From Nostoc sp. 106C (lineage in GTDB: Bacteria; Cyanobacteriota; Cyanobacteriia; Cyanobacteriales; Nostocaceae), in the NCBI RefSeq assembly GCF_002154725.1, contig NZ_MTAW01000238.1:1-64000 (forward strand): a DNA stretch of 64,000 nucleotides. Reading direction: 5' to 3'. Position 1 is the first letter of the stretch. Every line of letters starts with the position of its first letter. A program made the position numbers and the translations under genes. The notes beneath the pieces were generated by a model. The model was not told the DNA's origin. It was given only the letters and a program-made list of their open reading frames with translations, and did no database searches. Below, one piece after another: positions 37,668-47,593 of this stretch.

Positions 37668-38870
37668 TTAAGCATCATCTAAAGCAGCAATACCAGGTAA
37701 TACCTTACCTTCGAGTAACTCCAAGCTAGCGCCGCCGCCGGTGGAGATGTGGCTCATTTGATCGGCTAAACCGACTTTTTCCACAGCCGCTACAGAGTCG
37801 CCACCGCCAATGATGGTGGTAGCGCCAGTTTTGCCAATTTCAGCGAGGGTATGAGCGATCGCTTCTGTACCTACTGCAAATTTATCAAACTCGAACACAC
37901 CCATTGGCCCGTTCCAAATTACTGATTTGCAATCTGCAAGAGCTTCTTGGAATACTTTTACTGAGTCTGGGCCAATATCCAAACCCATGCCATCATCGGG
38001 AATGTTGTCAATGCTGACAGTTGTAGCATTGGCATCAGGGGCAAACTTATCTGCCACTACCACATCTGTGGGGAACAGTAAGGTTACACCGCGTTCTTTA
38101 GCCTTGGCTTCTAAAGATTTCGCTAGTTCTAGCTTGTCTTCTTCAACTAGAGACTTACCAACATTCAAACCACGGGCTTTGTAGAAGGTGAAAATCATCC
38201 CACCGCCGATGATTAGCTTGTCGCACTTCTCTAGCAGTGTTTCAATTACACCAATCTTGCTAGAAACTTTGGAACCGCCAATAATTGCTGCCAAAGGACG
38301 TTGGGGATTTTCAATTGCGTTTTGCAGATACTGCAATTCCTTCTCAACCAAATATCCAGCCACAGAAGGACTGAGGAATTTAGTTACACCTTCAGTAGAA
38401 GCATGGGCGCGGTGTGCAGTACCAAAAGCATCATTTACATAAAAATCAGCATTGGCTGCCAATTTTTTGGCAAATTCTGGGTCATTTTTCTCTTCTTCTT
38501 TATAGAAGCGGACATTTTCGAGCAAAAGCACTTGGCCGTTTTGTAAAGCCCCAACTTTGGCAGTAACTTCATCACCGATAGAGTCATCAGTTTTAATGAC
38601 TTCTTGCCCCAGTAATTCTGACAGCCTCTTAGCAACCGGAGTCAAACGCAATTTGTCATCCACGCCCTTGGGACGACCAAAATGGCTTGCTAGAATTACC
38701 TTAGCTCCCTTCTGCGTTAAATCTTGGATAGTTGGCAAAGCTGCACGAATACGGGTATCGTCTGTGATGTTGCCTTGGTCATCTACAGGCACATTAAAAT
38801 CCACCCGCACTAAGGCACGTTTACCAGATACATCTGTTGCAGATAAATTTGCTAAAGTTTTTTTGGACAC
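37668..38870 (-). CDS. pgk: Phosphoglycerate kinase
   Basis: A 400-residue enzyme of full family length that interconverts 1,3-bisphosphoglycerate/ADP and 3-phosphoglycerate/ATP in the Calvin cycle and glycolysis. It has the signature RVDFNVPVD (about 22-30), the substrate-binding [26 protein letters not shown] and [14 protein letters not shown], and the nucleotide-binding [20 protein letters not shown] and [12 protein letters not shown] short perfect stem GTAAGGG/CCCTTAC (37609-37632) follows the stop but lacks a T-run. Confidence 0.97.
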   Translation of the reverse strand: MSKKTLANLSATDVSGKRALVRVDFNVPVDDQGNITDDTRIRAALPTIQDLTQKGAKVILASHFGRPKGVDDKLRLTPVAKRLSELLGQEVIKTDDSIGDEVTAKVGALQNGQVLLLENVRFYKEEEKNDPEFAKKLAANADFYVNDAFGTAHRAHASTEGVTKFLSPSVAGYLVEKELQYLQNAIENPQRPLAAIIGGSKVSSKIGVIETLLEKCDKLIIGGGMIFTFYKARGLNVGKSLVEEDKLELAKSLEAKAKERGVTLLFPTDVVVADKFAPDANATTVSIDNIPDDGMGLDIGPDSVKVFQEALADCKSVIWNGPMGVFEFDKFAVGTEAIAHTLAEIGKTGATTIIGGGDSVAAVEKVGLADQMSHISTGGGASLELLEGKVLPGIAALDDA

Positions 38871-38960
38871 AGCCAGACCCTCCTGATCGCCTTTTTGTTA
38901 TTGTTTTGAAAGTAGAACCATCCAGATTTTACCGGAGTCAGGGGTACGGAGGTGAGAGAG

Positions 38961-39368
38961 ATGTTTAAGACAGTTCTATTTCCCATCGATCAAAGTCGGG
39001 AAGCGCGAGAAGCCGCTGACGTGGTTAGCAACGTTGTACAAAAGTATGGTAGTCGTTTGGTACTGCTATCCGTAGTTGAAGAACCGCCCGCAGACGCACC
39101 TGTTGCCGATCCAATGGTGTCACCAGAGGTAGTTGCTAAACTACTCGAAAGTGCCCAAACTTTATTTTCTCAACAAGGAATTAAAGCCGAAATCTTGGAA
39201 AGGCAAGGTAAGCCAGCTTTTACTATTTGTGATGTGGCTGATGAAATTGGGGCAGATTTAATCATTATGGGTTGTCGCGGTTTAGGCTTGACTGAAGAAG
39301 GCGCAACTGATAGCGTCACCACCCGCGTGATAAATCTTTCACCATGTCCGGTGTTGATTGTGCCTTAA
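38961..39368 (+). CDS. Universal stress protein (UspA family)
   Basis: A 135-residue single Usp domain. The ATG at 38961 has GGAGG (38948-38952) eight bases upstream, so it is preferred over the in-frame GTG at 38952, which overlaps that site. It has VLFPIDQSREAREAADVV at the N-terminus, and the ATP-binding pattern GADLIIMGCRGLG with a later SVTTRVINLSPCPVLIVP (G-x2-G-x9-G(S/T)-like). It is divergent from pgk with about 90 bp between. Confidence 0.9.
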   Translation: MFKTVLFPIDQSREAREAADVVSNVVQKYGSRLVLLSVVEEPPADAPVADPMVSPEVVAKLLESAQTLFSQQGIKAEILERQGKPAFTICDVADEIGADLIIMGCRGLGLTEEGATDSVTTRVINLSPCPVLIVP

Positions 39369-39552
39369 GAAATTTATAACGCAAAGGCAGGAGACAGAAG
39401 GTTGATACTCTGTCTCTTTTCCTTACTTAGTATTGTGAAAAATTAGACTCAGAAAAAGCGATCGCTAACTTTCGATTAAATTTGATAAAACTCATAATAT
39501 TGCCTGAAAACTTATAAAGTTAATCTCGACTTGGCGTTAGCGGTGTAATCCA

Positions 39553-42500
39553 ATGGAATCGCATAAGCAAAGACGCAGGCGTGGAATTATTCTCAGTCTC
39601 CCAGGATTTCAAAAGCTTCAGGAGGCTAGATATCAGGCAGAAATTCTAGAAAATGATGGCGCTAGATTTACTCTAGAAGAATTGAGTTACCGCACCCAAT
39701 TAGCGCCCTTTACAGTTTCCAAAGTCTTGGCGCGAGCCGAAGGTGTTGATAAGCAAACCCTAGAATGCTTCTTTAGAGCTTTTGGATTAGATTTAACACC
39801 AAGCGATTATCAGCGGGTAGGGAGAACTGAGGAGCAGAGGAGCAGAGGAGCAGAGGAAGCAGAGGAGGTTGGGGAAGAAATTACTTCCTCATCTGCGTAC
39901 TCAGGACTCAAAACTCACAACTCAGCACTCAAAGTTGATTGGGGTGAGGCTGTTGATGTCTCAATTTTTTTTGGACGCGCCGATGAAATTAGCAAGTTAG
40001 AGTATTGGATTGTAAACGATCGCTGTCGCTTAGTAGCACTCCTAGGAATGGGTGGAATTGGTAAGACTTCCCTAGGAGTAAAACTGGCACAGCAGATTCA
40101 AGAACAGTTTGAGTTTGTAGTGTGGCGGAGTCTACGCAACAGTCCACCTCTAGAAGAATTGCTAGTAAACTTGCTTCAGTTCTTTGCTTGCGGACAGCCA
40201 GTTAATTTATCTGAAAATGTGGGGGATTTATGCTCACGATTCATGACGCATTTGCGATCGCATCGTTGCCTAGTAATCCTGGATAATGCAGAATCTATTT
40301 TCGCTAGTGGAGATCAATCGGGACGCTATCAATCTGGATATGAAAACTACGGACAACTCTTCAAACAACTGGGAGAAACAGCTCATCAAAGTTGTATCTT
40401 GCTCACCAGTCGGGAAAAACCCCAGGAAGTAGCTGCTTTAGAAGGCGATAATTTACCAGTTCGTTCATGGCAACTCACAGGTTTAAGTGCGATCGCTGCT
40501 TTAGAATTAGTCAGAACCAAAAGTTTCTTTTGTGGCTCAGATGCAGATTGGCAAAATCTAATTCAACACTATACAGGTAATCCTCTAGCGCTCAAGATTA
40601 TTGCCACCACGATTCAAGAGTTATTTGATGGTAATATTGCAGAGTTTTTCGCTCACGGCTCTACAGTTTTTGGTAGTATTTACGACTTAATTAACCAGCA
40701 GTTTCACCGCCTTTCTGACCTCGAAAAAGAATTGATTTTCTGGCTAGCAATCAATCGCGAACCAGTAAATTTGGCAGAGTTACGTGCTGATTTAGTTTTA
40801 CCTGTAGCTTCGATGAAGTTGTTGGAGGCGTTAGAATCTCTCAACAGGCGCAGTCTGATTGAAAAAAAATCAGTTCCGCAAAACCCCGTTCGCTTCATCT
40901 TGCAACCTGTGGTGATGGAATATGTGACAGAGCAATTAATTCAGCAGGTATGTGCAGAAATTCTGGGGGAATCGTCGCCAAACTCCCTGCTTTACAGCCA
41001 TGCTTTAATTAAAGCCACATCCAAAGATTACATCCGGGTTGCGCAAACTAAACTAATTCTGCAACCTGTAATTGATCGCTTGCTGCAAAAGCTACGAACT
41101 AAACAAGCTATTGAAACTCGGCTGCAAGAGATTTTGCGATCGCTACAACACCAATCACTCAAGCAAAACACAGGGAGATTCCCGCCAGAACTCGAACCAA
41201 CATATACAGGTGGTAATATCCTGAATTTACTCTGTCACCTAGAAACTGACTTAACTGGATATGATTTCTCTCACCTAACGATTTGGCAGGCTTATCTTCA
41301 AGACACGCCGCTAAAAAAAGTTAACTTCGCTTACGCAGATTTATCAAATTCTGTATTTGCCAAAACCCTTTCCACAATCATATCCACTACATTTAGTCCA
41401 GATGGCAAGACTTTAGCTACAGCACACTTTGACGGCTATTTTCGTCTGTGGGATGTTAACAGCGGTCAACAATTAATTACTTATCAGGGGCATATTGGTT
41501 TTATCTGGAGTGTAGCTTTCAGTCCAGATGGTAGAATCTTAGCAACTGCGGGAGAGGACGCCAATATCAAGCTTTGGGATGTTGTAACTGGCCAGTGTAT
41601 TAGAACTATTCAAGGTCATGATCGCGGCGTACTTTGTATAAGATTTACTGGTGATGCTAAGACATTAGTTAGCAGCAGCGCCGACTTTAGCATTAAATTT
41701 TGGGAGCACAGCAGTGGGGAATGTACCAGAACATTACTAGGACATAGCAACCGAGTTTGGTCTGTAGCGTTGAGTCCAAAAAGTGGCATTCTTGCTAGCG
41801 GTAGCGAGGATCAGACTATCAAGCTTTGGAATCTAGCTACTGGCTCGTGCATCAAAACCTTACATGGTCATACTGATTGGATCAAATCCCTACAGTTTAG
41901 TTCCTCAGGACTGCTTGCCAGTGGTAGCTTAGACAAAACAATTCGGCTTTGGGATGTTGAGCGCAGTGTTTGTATTGGAGTTCTAGAAGGACATTTGAAT
42001 GGGATACTAGCGATCGCCTTTGTGGCTGACAGCAACATCCTGGCTAGCTGTAGCATAGATTGTACAATTCGGCTGTGGGATATTAGTACCCAACAATGCC
42101 TCAAGACTTTGCAAGGGCATAATAACTCTGTAAATGCGATCGCGGTTAACCCTCAAGGAAACCAAATAGCTAGCGGTGCAGATGACTTTTGCTTGCGCTT
42201 GTGGGGTGTGGCGAGTGGGGAGTGCTTCCGAGTTATCAAGGGTAGAAACAACTGGATTAAAGCGATCGCTTATCATCCCATTTTCCCTGACATGATTGCC
42301 ACTGGCAGTGAAGACCGAACTGTGCGTTTATGGACAAGTGATGGTCAATGTCGGATTCTGTATGGACACACAGATTTAATCTTCTCTGTTGACTTTACTC
42401 CTGATGGACGCACCATAGCCAGTGCCAGTGCTGACCGCACAATTAGGTTGTGGGATGTCGCAACTGGTCAGTGTACTAAAATCTTGCATGGGCATACAGG

Positions 42501-43221
42501 TATGGTAACAGGAGTCGCCTTTAGTCCTGATGGTCGTCTTTTAGCTAGTAGCTGCTACGATAACCAGATTAGACTGTGGGATGCTGCCACAGGGCAACTC
42601 CTCGATACTTTGCCAGTACATCTGGGAATGTCAATTGCCTTTAGTCCCGATGGCAAAAAGCTAGCAGCAGGTAGTTTTGACCAAACAGTGAGAATTTGGG
42701 ATTTAGAAACTCGGCAATGTTATCAAACTCTAACAGGTAATCATAATTGGGTTTGGAGTGTCGCCTTTAGTCCAGACAATCGAACTTTCGCCACAGGTAG
42801 CAGTTTTGAAGGCATAACGCGGCTGTGGGATATAGAAACAGGCGAATGTCTTCATGTTCTCCCAGGACATCAAGATTTACTCTGGGCGATCGCTTTTAGT
42901 CCCGATGGTAGGATGTTGGCTAGTTGCAGCAGTGACGGCACAATCAAACTTTGGGATGTAAGCAGTGGCGCTTGTCTTGCTACTTTGGAAGATCATCATA
43001 CCTGGGTAATGTGTCTTGCCTTTAATCCAGCAGGTAACACCCTGATTGCTGGAGACGCTGATGCGGCCATTAAATTCTGGGATTTCCAGACTAAACAGTG
43101 TGTCAACATCCTTAAGGCAGAACAAATTTATCACGAAATGAATATTTACGGAATTACAGGTTTGACAGCACCCCAAAAGTCTAATTTGTTAAGTTTGGGA
43201 GCGGTGGAAGCAGGGAAATGA
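39553..43221 (+). CDS. STAND-type NB-ARC protein with 14 WD40 repeats
   Basis: A 1222-residue signal-transduction ATPase. Residues 1-90 form a helical, HTH-like domain (LEELSYRTQLAPFTVSKVLAR). NB-ARC follows, with Walker A GMGGIGKTSLGV (about 165), Walker B RCLVILDNAE, and GNPLALKII. A pentapeptide-like stretch (about 590-612) precedes 14 WD40 blades (about 615-1205; LWDVATGQC...GHTD), enough for two propellers. Such proteins sense ligands with the WD40 part and oligomerise on ATP. Residues about 90-126 are a repeat-derived linker. Ligand and output are unknown. Confidence 0.93.
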   Translation: MESHKQRRRRGIILSLPGFQKLQEARYQAEILENDGARFTLEELSYRTQLAPFTVSKVLARAEGVDKQTLECFFRAFGLDLTPSDYQRVGRTEEQRSRGAEEAEEVGEEITSSSAYSGLKTHNSALKVDWGEAVDVSIFFGRADEISKLEYWIVNDRCRLVALLGMGGIGKTSLGVKLAQQIQEQFEFVVWRSLRNSPPLEELLVNLLQFFACGQPVNLSENVGDLCSRFMTHLRSHRCLVILDNAESIFASGDQSGRYQSGYENYGQLFKQLGETAHQSCILLTSREKPQEVAALEGDNLPVRSWQLTGLSAIAALELVRTKSFFCGSDADWQNLIQHYTGNPLALKIIATTIQELFDGNIAEFFAHGSTVFGSIYDLINQQFHRLSDLEKELIFWLAINREPVNLAELRADLVLPVASMKLLEALESLNRRSLIEKKSVPQNPVRFILQPVVMEYVTEQLIQQVCAEILGESSPNSLLYSHALIKATSKDYIRVAQTKLILQPVIDRLLQKLRTKQAIETRLQEILRSLQHQSLKQNTGRFPPELEPTYTGGNILNLLCHLETDLTGYDFSHLTIWQAYLQDTPLKKVNFAYADLSNSVFAKTLSTIISTTFSPDGKTLATAHFDGYFRLWDVNSGQQLITYQGHIGFIWSVAFSPDGRILATAGEDANIKLWDVVTGQCIRTIQGHDRGVLCIRFTGDAKTLVSSSADFSIKFWEHSSGECTRTLLGHSNRVWSVALSPKSGILASGSEDQTIKLWNLATGSCIKTLHGHTDWIKSLQFSSSGLLASGSLDKTIRLWDVERSVCIGVLEGHLNGILAIAFVADSNILASCSIDCTIRLWDISTQQCLKTLQGHNNSVNAIAVNPQGNQIASGADDFCLRLWGVASGECFRVIKGRNNWIKAIAYHPIFPDMIATGSEDRTVRLWTSDGQCRILYGHTDLIFSVDFTPDGRTIASASADRTIRLWDVATGQCTKILHGHTGMVTGVAFSPDGRLLASSCYDNQIRLWDAATGQLLDTLPVHLGMSIAFSPDGKKLAAGSFDQTVRIWDLETRQCYQTLTGNHNWVWSVAFSPDNRTFATGSSFEGITRLWDIETGECLHVLPGHQDLLWAIAFSPDGRMLASCSSDGTIKLWDVSSGACLATLEDHHTWVMCLAFNPAGNTLIAGDADAAIKFWDFQTKQCVNILKAEQIYHEMNIYGITGLTAPQKSNLLSLGAVEAGK

Positions 43222-43392
43222 CAAGACGCGGGGATGAAGGAGATGAGGAGGAGTGAATCACAAATAACAAATGACCAATGCCCAAACTAAGAACCGTTAA
43301 ACTTCATTGCAAAATAAAAAGTTAAGCAAAACAACATGATAGGTTTTGGTCATGTGAAAAAACTGCACAAGACTAATTAAAGGAGAATACCA

Positions 43393-43599
43393 GTGGCAAT
43401 GGAATCAAATCTCTTAACGGGCACAAGTGTAGTAAATGAAGATTTTAGCGAGTATGTTGCCCACCTACAGCTACACATGACTTTACAAGCTCGCAACCTG
43501 GTTCCACCCCTGAAGCCAAACTTGGAAGATAGTCGAGAGCAATTACTTCATCAAACCCAAGCTCACTTTGAAAAACTTGCATCTCGTCAAGGGTTGTAA
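43393..43599 (+). CDS. Small conserved-looking protein
   Basis: A 68-residue protein with a good ribosome-binding site (AAAGGAGA) seven bases before a GTG start at 43393; an ATG two codons later is an alternative. It has a long helical centre (EYVAHLQLHMTLQARNLVPP) and a Gln/His-rich helix at the end. No domain is recognised. A terminator follows 38 bp after the stop, which supports it as a separate expressed gene. Confidence 0.7.
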   Translation: MAMESNLLTGTSVVNEDFSEYVAHLQLHMTLQARNLVPPLKPNLEDSREQLLHQTQAHFEKLASRQGL

Positions 43600-43636
43600 A
43601 TTACACAATATTTTTATCTAAATTCACATAAAATAG

Positions 43637-43692
43637 AAGCAGATATGGTTGATTAATGCTAACGGTGTTATCATCAAATCTGCTTTTTTTAT
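43637..43692 (+). terminator. Terminator of the small gene at 43393
   Basis: AAGCAGAT (43637-43644) pairs with ATCTGCTT (43678-43685), followed by a T-run. Inner bases GGTTGAT and ATCATC extend the stem partly. Confidence 0.7.
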
Positions 43693-43807
43693 TTATTAGC
43701 GTATTTTAATTATCAAGATCACTCTTTTGGATCAATAGCAAGTGGCACAAAGCCGCTAATATTATTATTGCAGCACTTACTCAGCAAGAGCAGTTAATTA
43801 AGGCTTA

Positions 43808-45064
43808 ATGGCGGCTCGAATTAAAATGACTTCATTACTTCCTCGAAATCTCAGCGTTGTTATCCGACCAGTCCAATACCGGGATCTGGACGGAATTGAA
43901 CGCCTAACTCAAGAGTCATTCGCAGCCCAAACCCCAAAAGGAGTTGGTTTTGCCACACGCCAGATGCAATGGCTGCGAAGCTGGTATGGCTTTTTGAAAT
44001 TTTTGAGTTGGTTTCCTAACCCGTTACAGTACCTCTTCTGTTCCTATGTAGCAGAGCAGGGGCGGATGCTTCTAGGAATGATTCAAGTGTCTCCGTTCAA
44101 CCGCACGCGCAGTACTTGGCGAGTTGATCGGGTTATGCTAGACCGTGCTACCGATAAGCAAGTAACTGGTTCTCAACTTTTACGCCATTGCTTTGAGTCG
44201 GTAGTAGAAGCGCGTACTTGGATACTGGAAGTAAATGTCAACGATTTAGAGGCCCTAGCACTATATCGGCAAAATGGATTCCAACGTTTGGCTGAGATGA
44301 CCTACTGGGAAATCGAACCCGAATTGTTGACTGAGTTGGCACAAGCAGAGCCAGACTTGCCTAACCTTTTGCCTATAAGTAATGCTGATGCCCAATTGTT
44401 ATATCAATTAGATACGGCATCAATGCCGCCTTTGGTGCGTCAGGTCTTCGATCGCAACACCCGTGACTTCAAAACTAGTTTATTTGGGGCCTTAAGCGAT
44501 GCTGTCAAACAATGGGTCACTAAAACAGAAGTAGTGAGTGGCTACGTGTTTGAACCCCAACGCAAAGCAGCCATTGGACATTTTCAGGTACAACTAGATC
44601 GCAAGGGTATGACCCCTCACGTAGCAACGCTGACAGTTCACCCCGCCTATACTTGGCTTTATCCAGAGTTGCTGTCCCAACTAGCTCGCATTGTCCAAGA
44701 TTTTCCCCAGCAAGGGTTGCGACTAGCTTCCTCAGATTATCAGCCAGAGCGAGAAGAGTATTTAGAAAGAATTGGAGCCAAACGGACAGAACATACCCTG
44801 ATTATGTCTCGCTCAGTTTGGCATAAGTTACGGGAGTCTAAATTTGTCTCTTTAGAAGGAATTCAGTGGCCTGAAGTTTTACAAGGGCTGCAACCTGCTC
44901 GTAAACCAATACCAGGGGGTATGTCATGGACCCAACAAGTTCAAAAGCGATCGCAAGATAGATCGATACCCACGAAATCAGAACCTGCGGCTTTCGGCAG
45001 TAAACCCTCTAGTTTAGATGTATCTTGCCAGTCTGAGTCAGCAGATGCACAGCCAGAGAAGTAG
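43808..45064 (+). CDS. GNAT-family N-acetyltransferase with C-terminal extension
   Basis: A 418-residue protein. The N-terminal GNAT domain (about 15-165) has VVIRPVQYRDLDGIERL, and a late region ILEVNVNDLEALALYRQNGF typical of the acetyl-CoA fold. A second GNAT-like part (about 185-350) ends in a region with YLERIGAKRTEHTLIMSRSVW. The last 60 residues are polar and probably disordered. The substrate is unknown. ruvX starts 28 bp after the stop, so the two are likely in one operon. Confidence 0.85.
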   Translation: MAARIKMTSLLPRNLSVVIRPVQYRDLDGIERLTQESFAAQTPKGVGFATRQMQWLRSWYGFLKFLSWFPNPLQYLFCSYVAEQGRMLLGMIQVSPFNRTRSTWRVDRVMLDRATDKQVTGSQLLRHCFESVVEARTWILEVNVNDLEALALYRQNGFQRLAEMTYWEIEPELLTELAQAEPDLPNLLPISNADAQLLYQLDTASMPPLVRQVFDRNTRDFKTSLFGALSDAVKQWVTKTEVVSGYVFEPQRKAAIGHFQVQLDRKGMTPHVATLTVHPAYTWLYPELLSQLARIVQDFPQQGLRLASSDYQPEREEYLERIGAKRTEHTLIMSRSVWHKLRESKFVSLEGIQWPEVLQGLQPARKPIPGGMSWTQQVQKRSQDRSIPTKSEPAAFGSKPSSLDVSCQSESADAQPEK

Positions 45065-45092
45065 TGTGACACTCTAGGAGCAACCACAGCCA

Positions 45093-45542
45093 TTGATTTC
45101 AGCATTAGGATTAGATTTAGGAAGCAAGCGTATTGGGGTAGCAGGTTGTGATGGTACGGGCTTAATAGCTACAGGTATCACTACGATTGAGCGCACATCT
45201 TTTGCGCAAGATGTTGAGCTATTAAGACAAATAGTTCAGGAGCGCCAGGTACAATTGCTAGTCATTGGCTTACCTTATTCAATGGATGGCTCCTTAGGAT
45301 TTCAGGCACGTCACGTGCAAAAGTTGGCTACAAGGCTATCTAAAGCTCTAAAACTGCCAATGGAATATGTGGATGAGCGGCTAACTTCATTTCAAGCAGA
45401 ACAACTGCTAAAAGCGGAGAATCGCTCTCCATCACGCCACAAAGCTTTGATTGACCGGAAAGCAGCAGCCTTAATTTTGCAACAATGGCTAGATGCGCGG
45501 CGAGCTAAATCTCATAGTTCGGCATTAGCTATTGAGTATTGA
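45093..45542 (+). CDS. ruvX: Holliday junction resolvase-like RuvX (YqgF)
   Basis: A 149-residue RNase H-fold protein of YqgF/RuvX type, implicated in Holliday-junction resolution and in 16S rRNA end processing. Catalytic acidic residues lie in LGLDLGSKRIGVAGCD, VIGLPYSMDGSLG, and VDERLTSFQAEQLL. The conserved C-terminal D-x-x-AA-x-x-ILQ-x-WLD is present. The start is TTG at 45093, because the family motif begins within five residues and no ATG is near. Confidence 0.94.
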   Translation: MISALGLDLGSKRIGVAGCDGTGLIATGITTIERTSFAQDVELLRQIVQERQVQLLVIGLPYSMDGSLGFQARHVQKLATRLSKALKLPMEYVDERLTSFQAEQLLKAENRSPSRHKALIDRKAAALILQQWLDARRAKSHSSALAIEY

Positions 45543-45687
45543 TACCTTTTAACATGATATTCTGAAAACTGTTACCCGGCATTTGTATATATGACTCAAG
45601 CTATTTAGGAGACATCTTGTCATTAAATAGTTGTAAGATTTTCAAATTTCAAATTTGCTGGTATTTATAAAGTTCCACACCTCGGCT

Positions 45688-46260
45688 ATGTTTTCTTCTC
45701 AATTTCCCGACGAAAATGATAACGCTCACGCTGGCTCCATCAGTTTGACTGATGACAAAGGGCGCACCCTCGACTGTTATATTGAGCATTCTCTCTCAGT
45801 AGATGGGCAGGAATATGTTTTACTTCTACCTGTTGATTCACCTGTAGAAATTTTTGCTTGGCAAGGTGAAGACGAGGAAGAAGAAGCTGTTCTAGTAGAA
45901 GATGATTCGACTATTGAAAAAATTTTTGGCACTGCCCAAGCTGTCTTATCTGAGCAGAATCTGATATTAAAGAATACTGCCTATGCTCTCACAGTTGCGG
46001 GTGAATTACCTCCTGTAGAAGAATCTGAACTCTTCACCTTAGAAATCGAAGATGATGAAACAGATTTAGAGCCAGAGCAATTACAGCTACTTGCTAGCTT
46101 CTACGATGAAGAGCAGGAATATGCAATTTATACACCTCTTGATCCACTGCTGTTTTTTGCTCGGATATCAAAAACAGGTCAGCCAGAACTATTGTCTCCA
46201 GAAGAGTTTCGCAAAGTCCAACCATTGTTAGAAGAGCATCTTTTTAACGAAGTTGAATAA
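45688..46260 (+). CDS. DUF3727/DUF1292-type cyanobacterial protein
   Basis: A 190-residue acidic, soluble protein starting at the ATG at 45688 (MFSSQFPDEND). A longer frame from 45655 would add 11 residues. The N-terminal part (ISLTDDKGRTLDCYIEHSL, EYVLLLPVDSPVEIF) is DUF1292-like, and the C-terminal YDEEQEYAIYTPLDPLLFFAR is typical of DUF3727, a family confined to cyanobacteria and plastids. Function is unknown. It follows ruvX by about 145 bp in a commonly conserved neighbourhood. Confidence 0.88.
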   Translation: MFSSQFPDENDNAHAGSISLTDDKGRTLDCYIEHSLSVDGQEYVLLLPVDSPVEIFAWQGEDEEEEAVLVEDDSTIEKIFGTAQAVLSEQNLILKNTAYALTVAGELPPVEESELFTLEIEDDETDLEPEQLQLLASFYDEEQEYAIYTPLDPLLFFARISKTGQPELLSPEEFRKVQPLLEEHLFNEVE

Positions 46261-46792
46261 CATCAAAAGTTAGTTAAAATGTACGCTTTTAGACTTTTAA
46301 TTCGGATTCTTTAACTATAATTGCAAAAAAGCTCAATTTTTTGCAAAAGGAAAGGAAGACGTTTTAGCTGGTTAGCAATATCTAACGTTCAGCTAGCTTT
46401 GCTTTGCATAAGGAATTAATATCGGGTCTGAGTTATTTGCTTGATAGGGTAGCTGTCGAACAACTGCTTACCCAATAATTTAACCTTTATTCACAAACTT
46501 TATTTTATATATCTAAACTGTTTGTTGCTCTTAGTACCGCTACTTCGGAAGTCAAAAAAATTTGTTTTATAAACTCAAAACGGCTTTTCTCAGTAACCTA
46601 CTAGGTTGGCAAGTTCACAAGCCAAGCTTTATCCTAAAAAAACTAAAGTATTTGTATTTTGTGGACGTAAATCATAGCATATATGTGCTTTTTTAAATTT
46701 AACAAAATACTAAAAATTTGTTGTCAAAATTCACAAAGCAAAACAATATTCACTAATTCTCAGTAAATTGCCTCATCCATTGACTTTTAAAT
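46261..46792. other. Gene-free AT-rich stretch
   Basis: About 530 bp with no credible gene, strong terminator or repeat. It probably contains the promoter of the yqeG-like gene. Confidence 0.5.
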
Positions 46793-47332
46793 ATGACCTG
46801 GAACAACCTCTTGCAGCCTGACTTGATTTTAGAAGGTTCAATTCTAAACCTGACACCAGAAATTATCCAGCAATATGGATTAAAGGGATTGGTATTAGAT
46901 GTGGATGAAACATTGGTACCGATGAAAGTAGGGGCGGCTTCATTAGAATTACAACAGTGGGTAGAGCAAATCCGCGCCTGTACTGTACTTTGCTTGGTGA
47001 GCAATAACTTGAGTGAAATGCGGATTGGTGGAATTGCCCGCTCTCTTAACCTACCTTATTACCTAGGTGCAGCCAAACCTTCACGACGCAAAATTAGAGC
47101 AGCGCTGAGAGCGATGAATTTACCAGTTCACCAAGTGGGGATGGTAGGCGATCGCTTGTTTACTGATGTCTTAGCTGGTAATCGTTTGGGAATGTTTACC
47201 ATCTTGGTTGAACCTATAATTCACCCAGAAGTAGCTCTACGCTCTCACCCCATCAGAAACTTTGAAGTCTGGATATCAGAAGCCTTGGGAGCTTCGATCG
47301 CTCCAAAGTACACAAAAATTCACAAAGATTGA
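46793..47332 (+). CDS. YqeG-family HAD-IIIA phosphatase
   Basis: A 179-residue HAD-superfamily protein. Motif I is LVLDVDETLVP (about 34-44), motif II LVSNNLSEMR, motif III with a Lys in AAKPSRRKIRAAL and motif IV GDRLFTDVLAGNRLGM. The YqeG group is related to phosphatidylglycerophosphate phosphatases (Gep4-like). That activity is a family-level inference. It lies between the DUF3727 gene and proB on the same strand. Confidence 0.92.
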   Translation: MTWNNLLQPDLILEGSILNLTPEIIQQYGLKGLVLDVDETLVPMKVGAASLELQQWVEQIRACTVLCLVSNNLSEMRIGGIARSLNLPYYLGAAKPSRRKIRAALRAMNLPVHQVGMVGDRLFTDVLAGNRLGMFTILVEPIIHPEVALRSHPIRNFEVWISEALGASIAPKYTKIHKD

Positions 47333-47466
47333 TAATAAGTCAGGAAAATAAATCTAAAAAAATCATTAAGGAATCTTTCGCAATGAAAAAAATCTGGGAT
47401 CATAGGTATTAATAAGATGGGGTCAGCCAAAAAAGACCCTAGCCTATAACAAATAAATATAAAACC

Positions 47467-47517
47467 GTAGAGCGTCAGCCTTCACTTATAGAAGACCTGG
47501 CGCTTTACAATTTTTTT
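47467..47517 (+). terminator. Strong terminator before proB
   Basis: GTAGAGCGTCAG (47467-47478) pairs with CTGGCGCTTTAC (47497-47508), a 12-bp stem with two G-T pairs, followed by seven T. A smaller hairpin (GGGGTC with GACCC, about 47419-47443) precedes it, so a short RNA may end here. Confidence 0.7.
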
Positions 47518-47593
47518 AGTCCTTTGTGAGTTGTTCTTTGTCTGATAGCTAATGACCAATGACTCTTGACTAATGACTCTTGACCAATGACTA

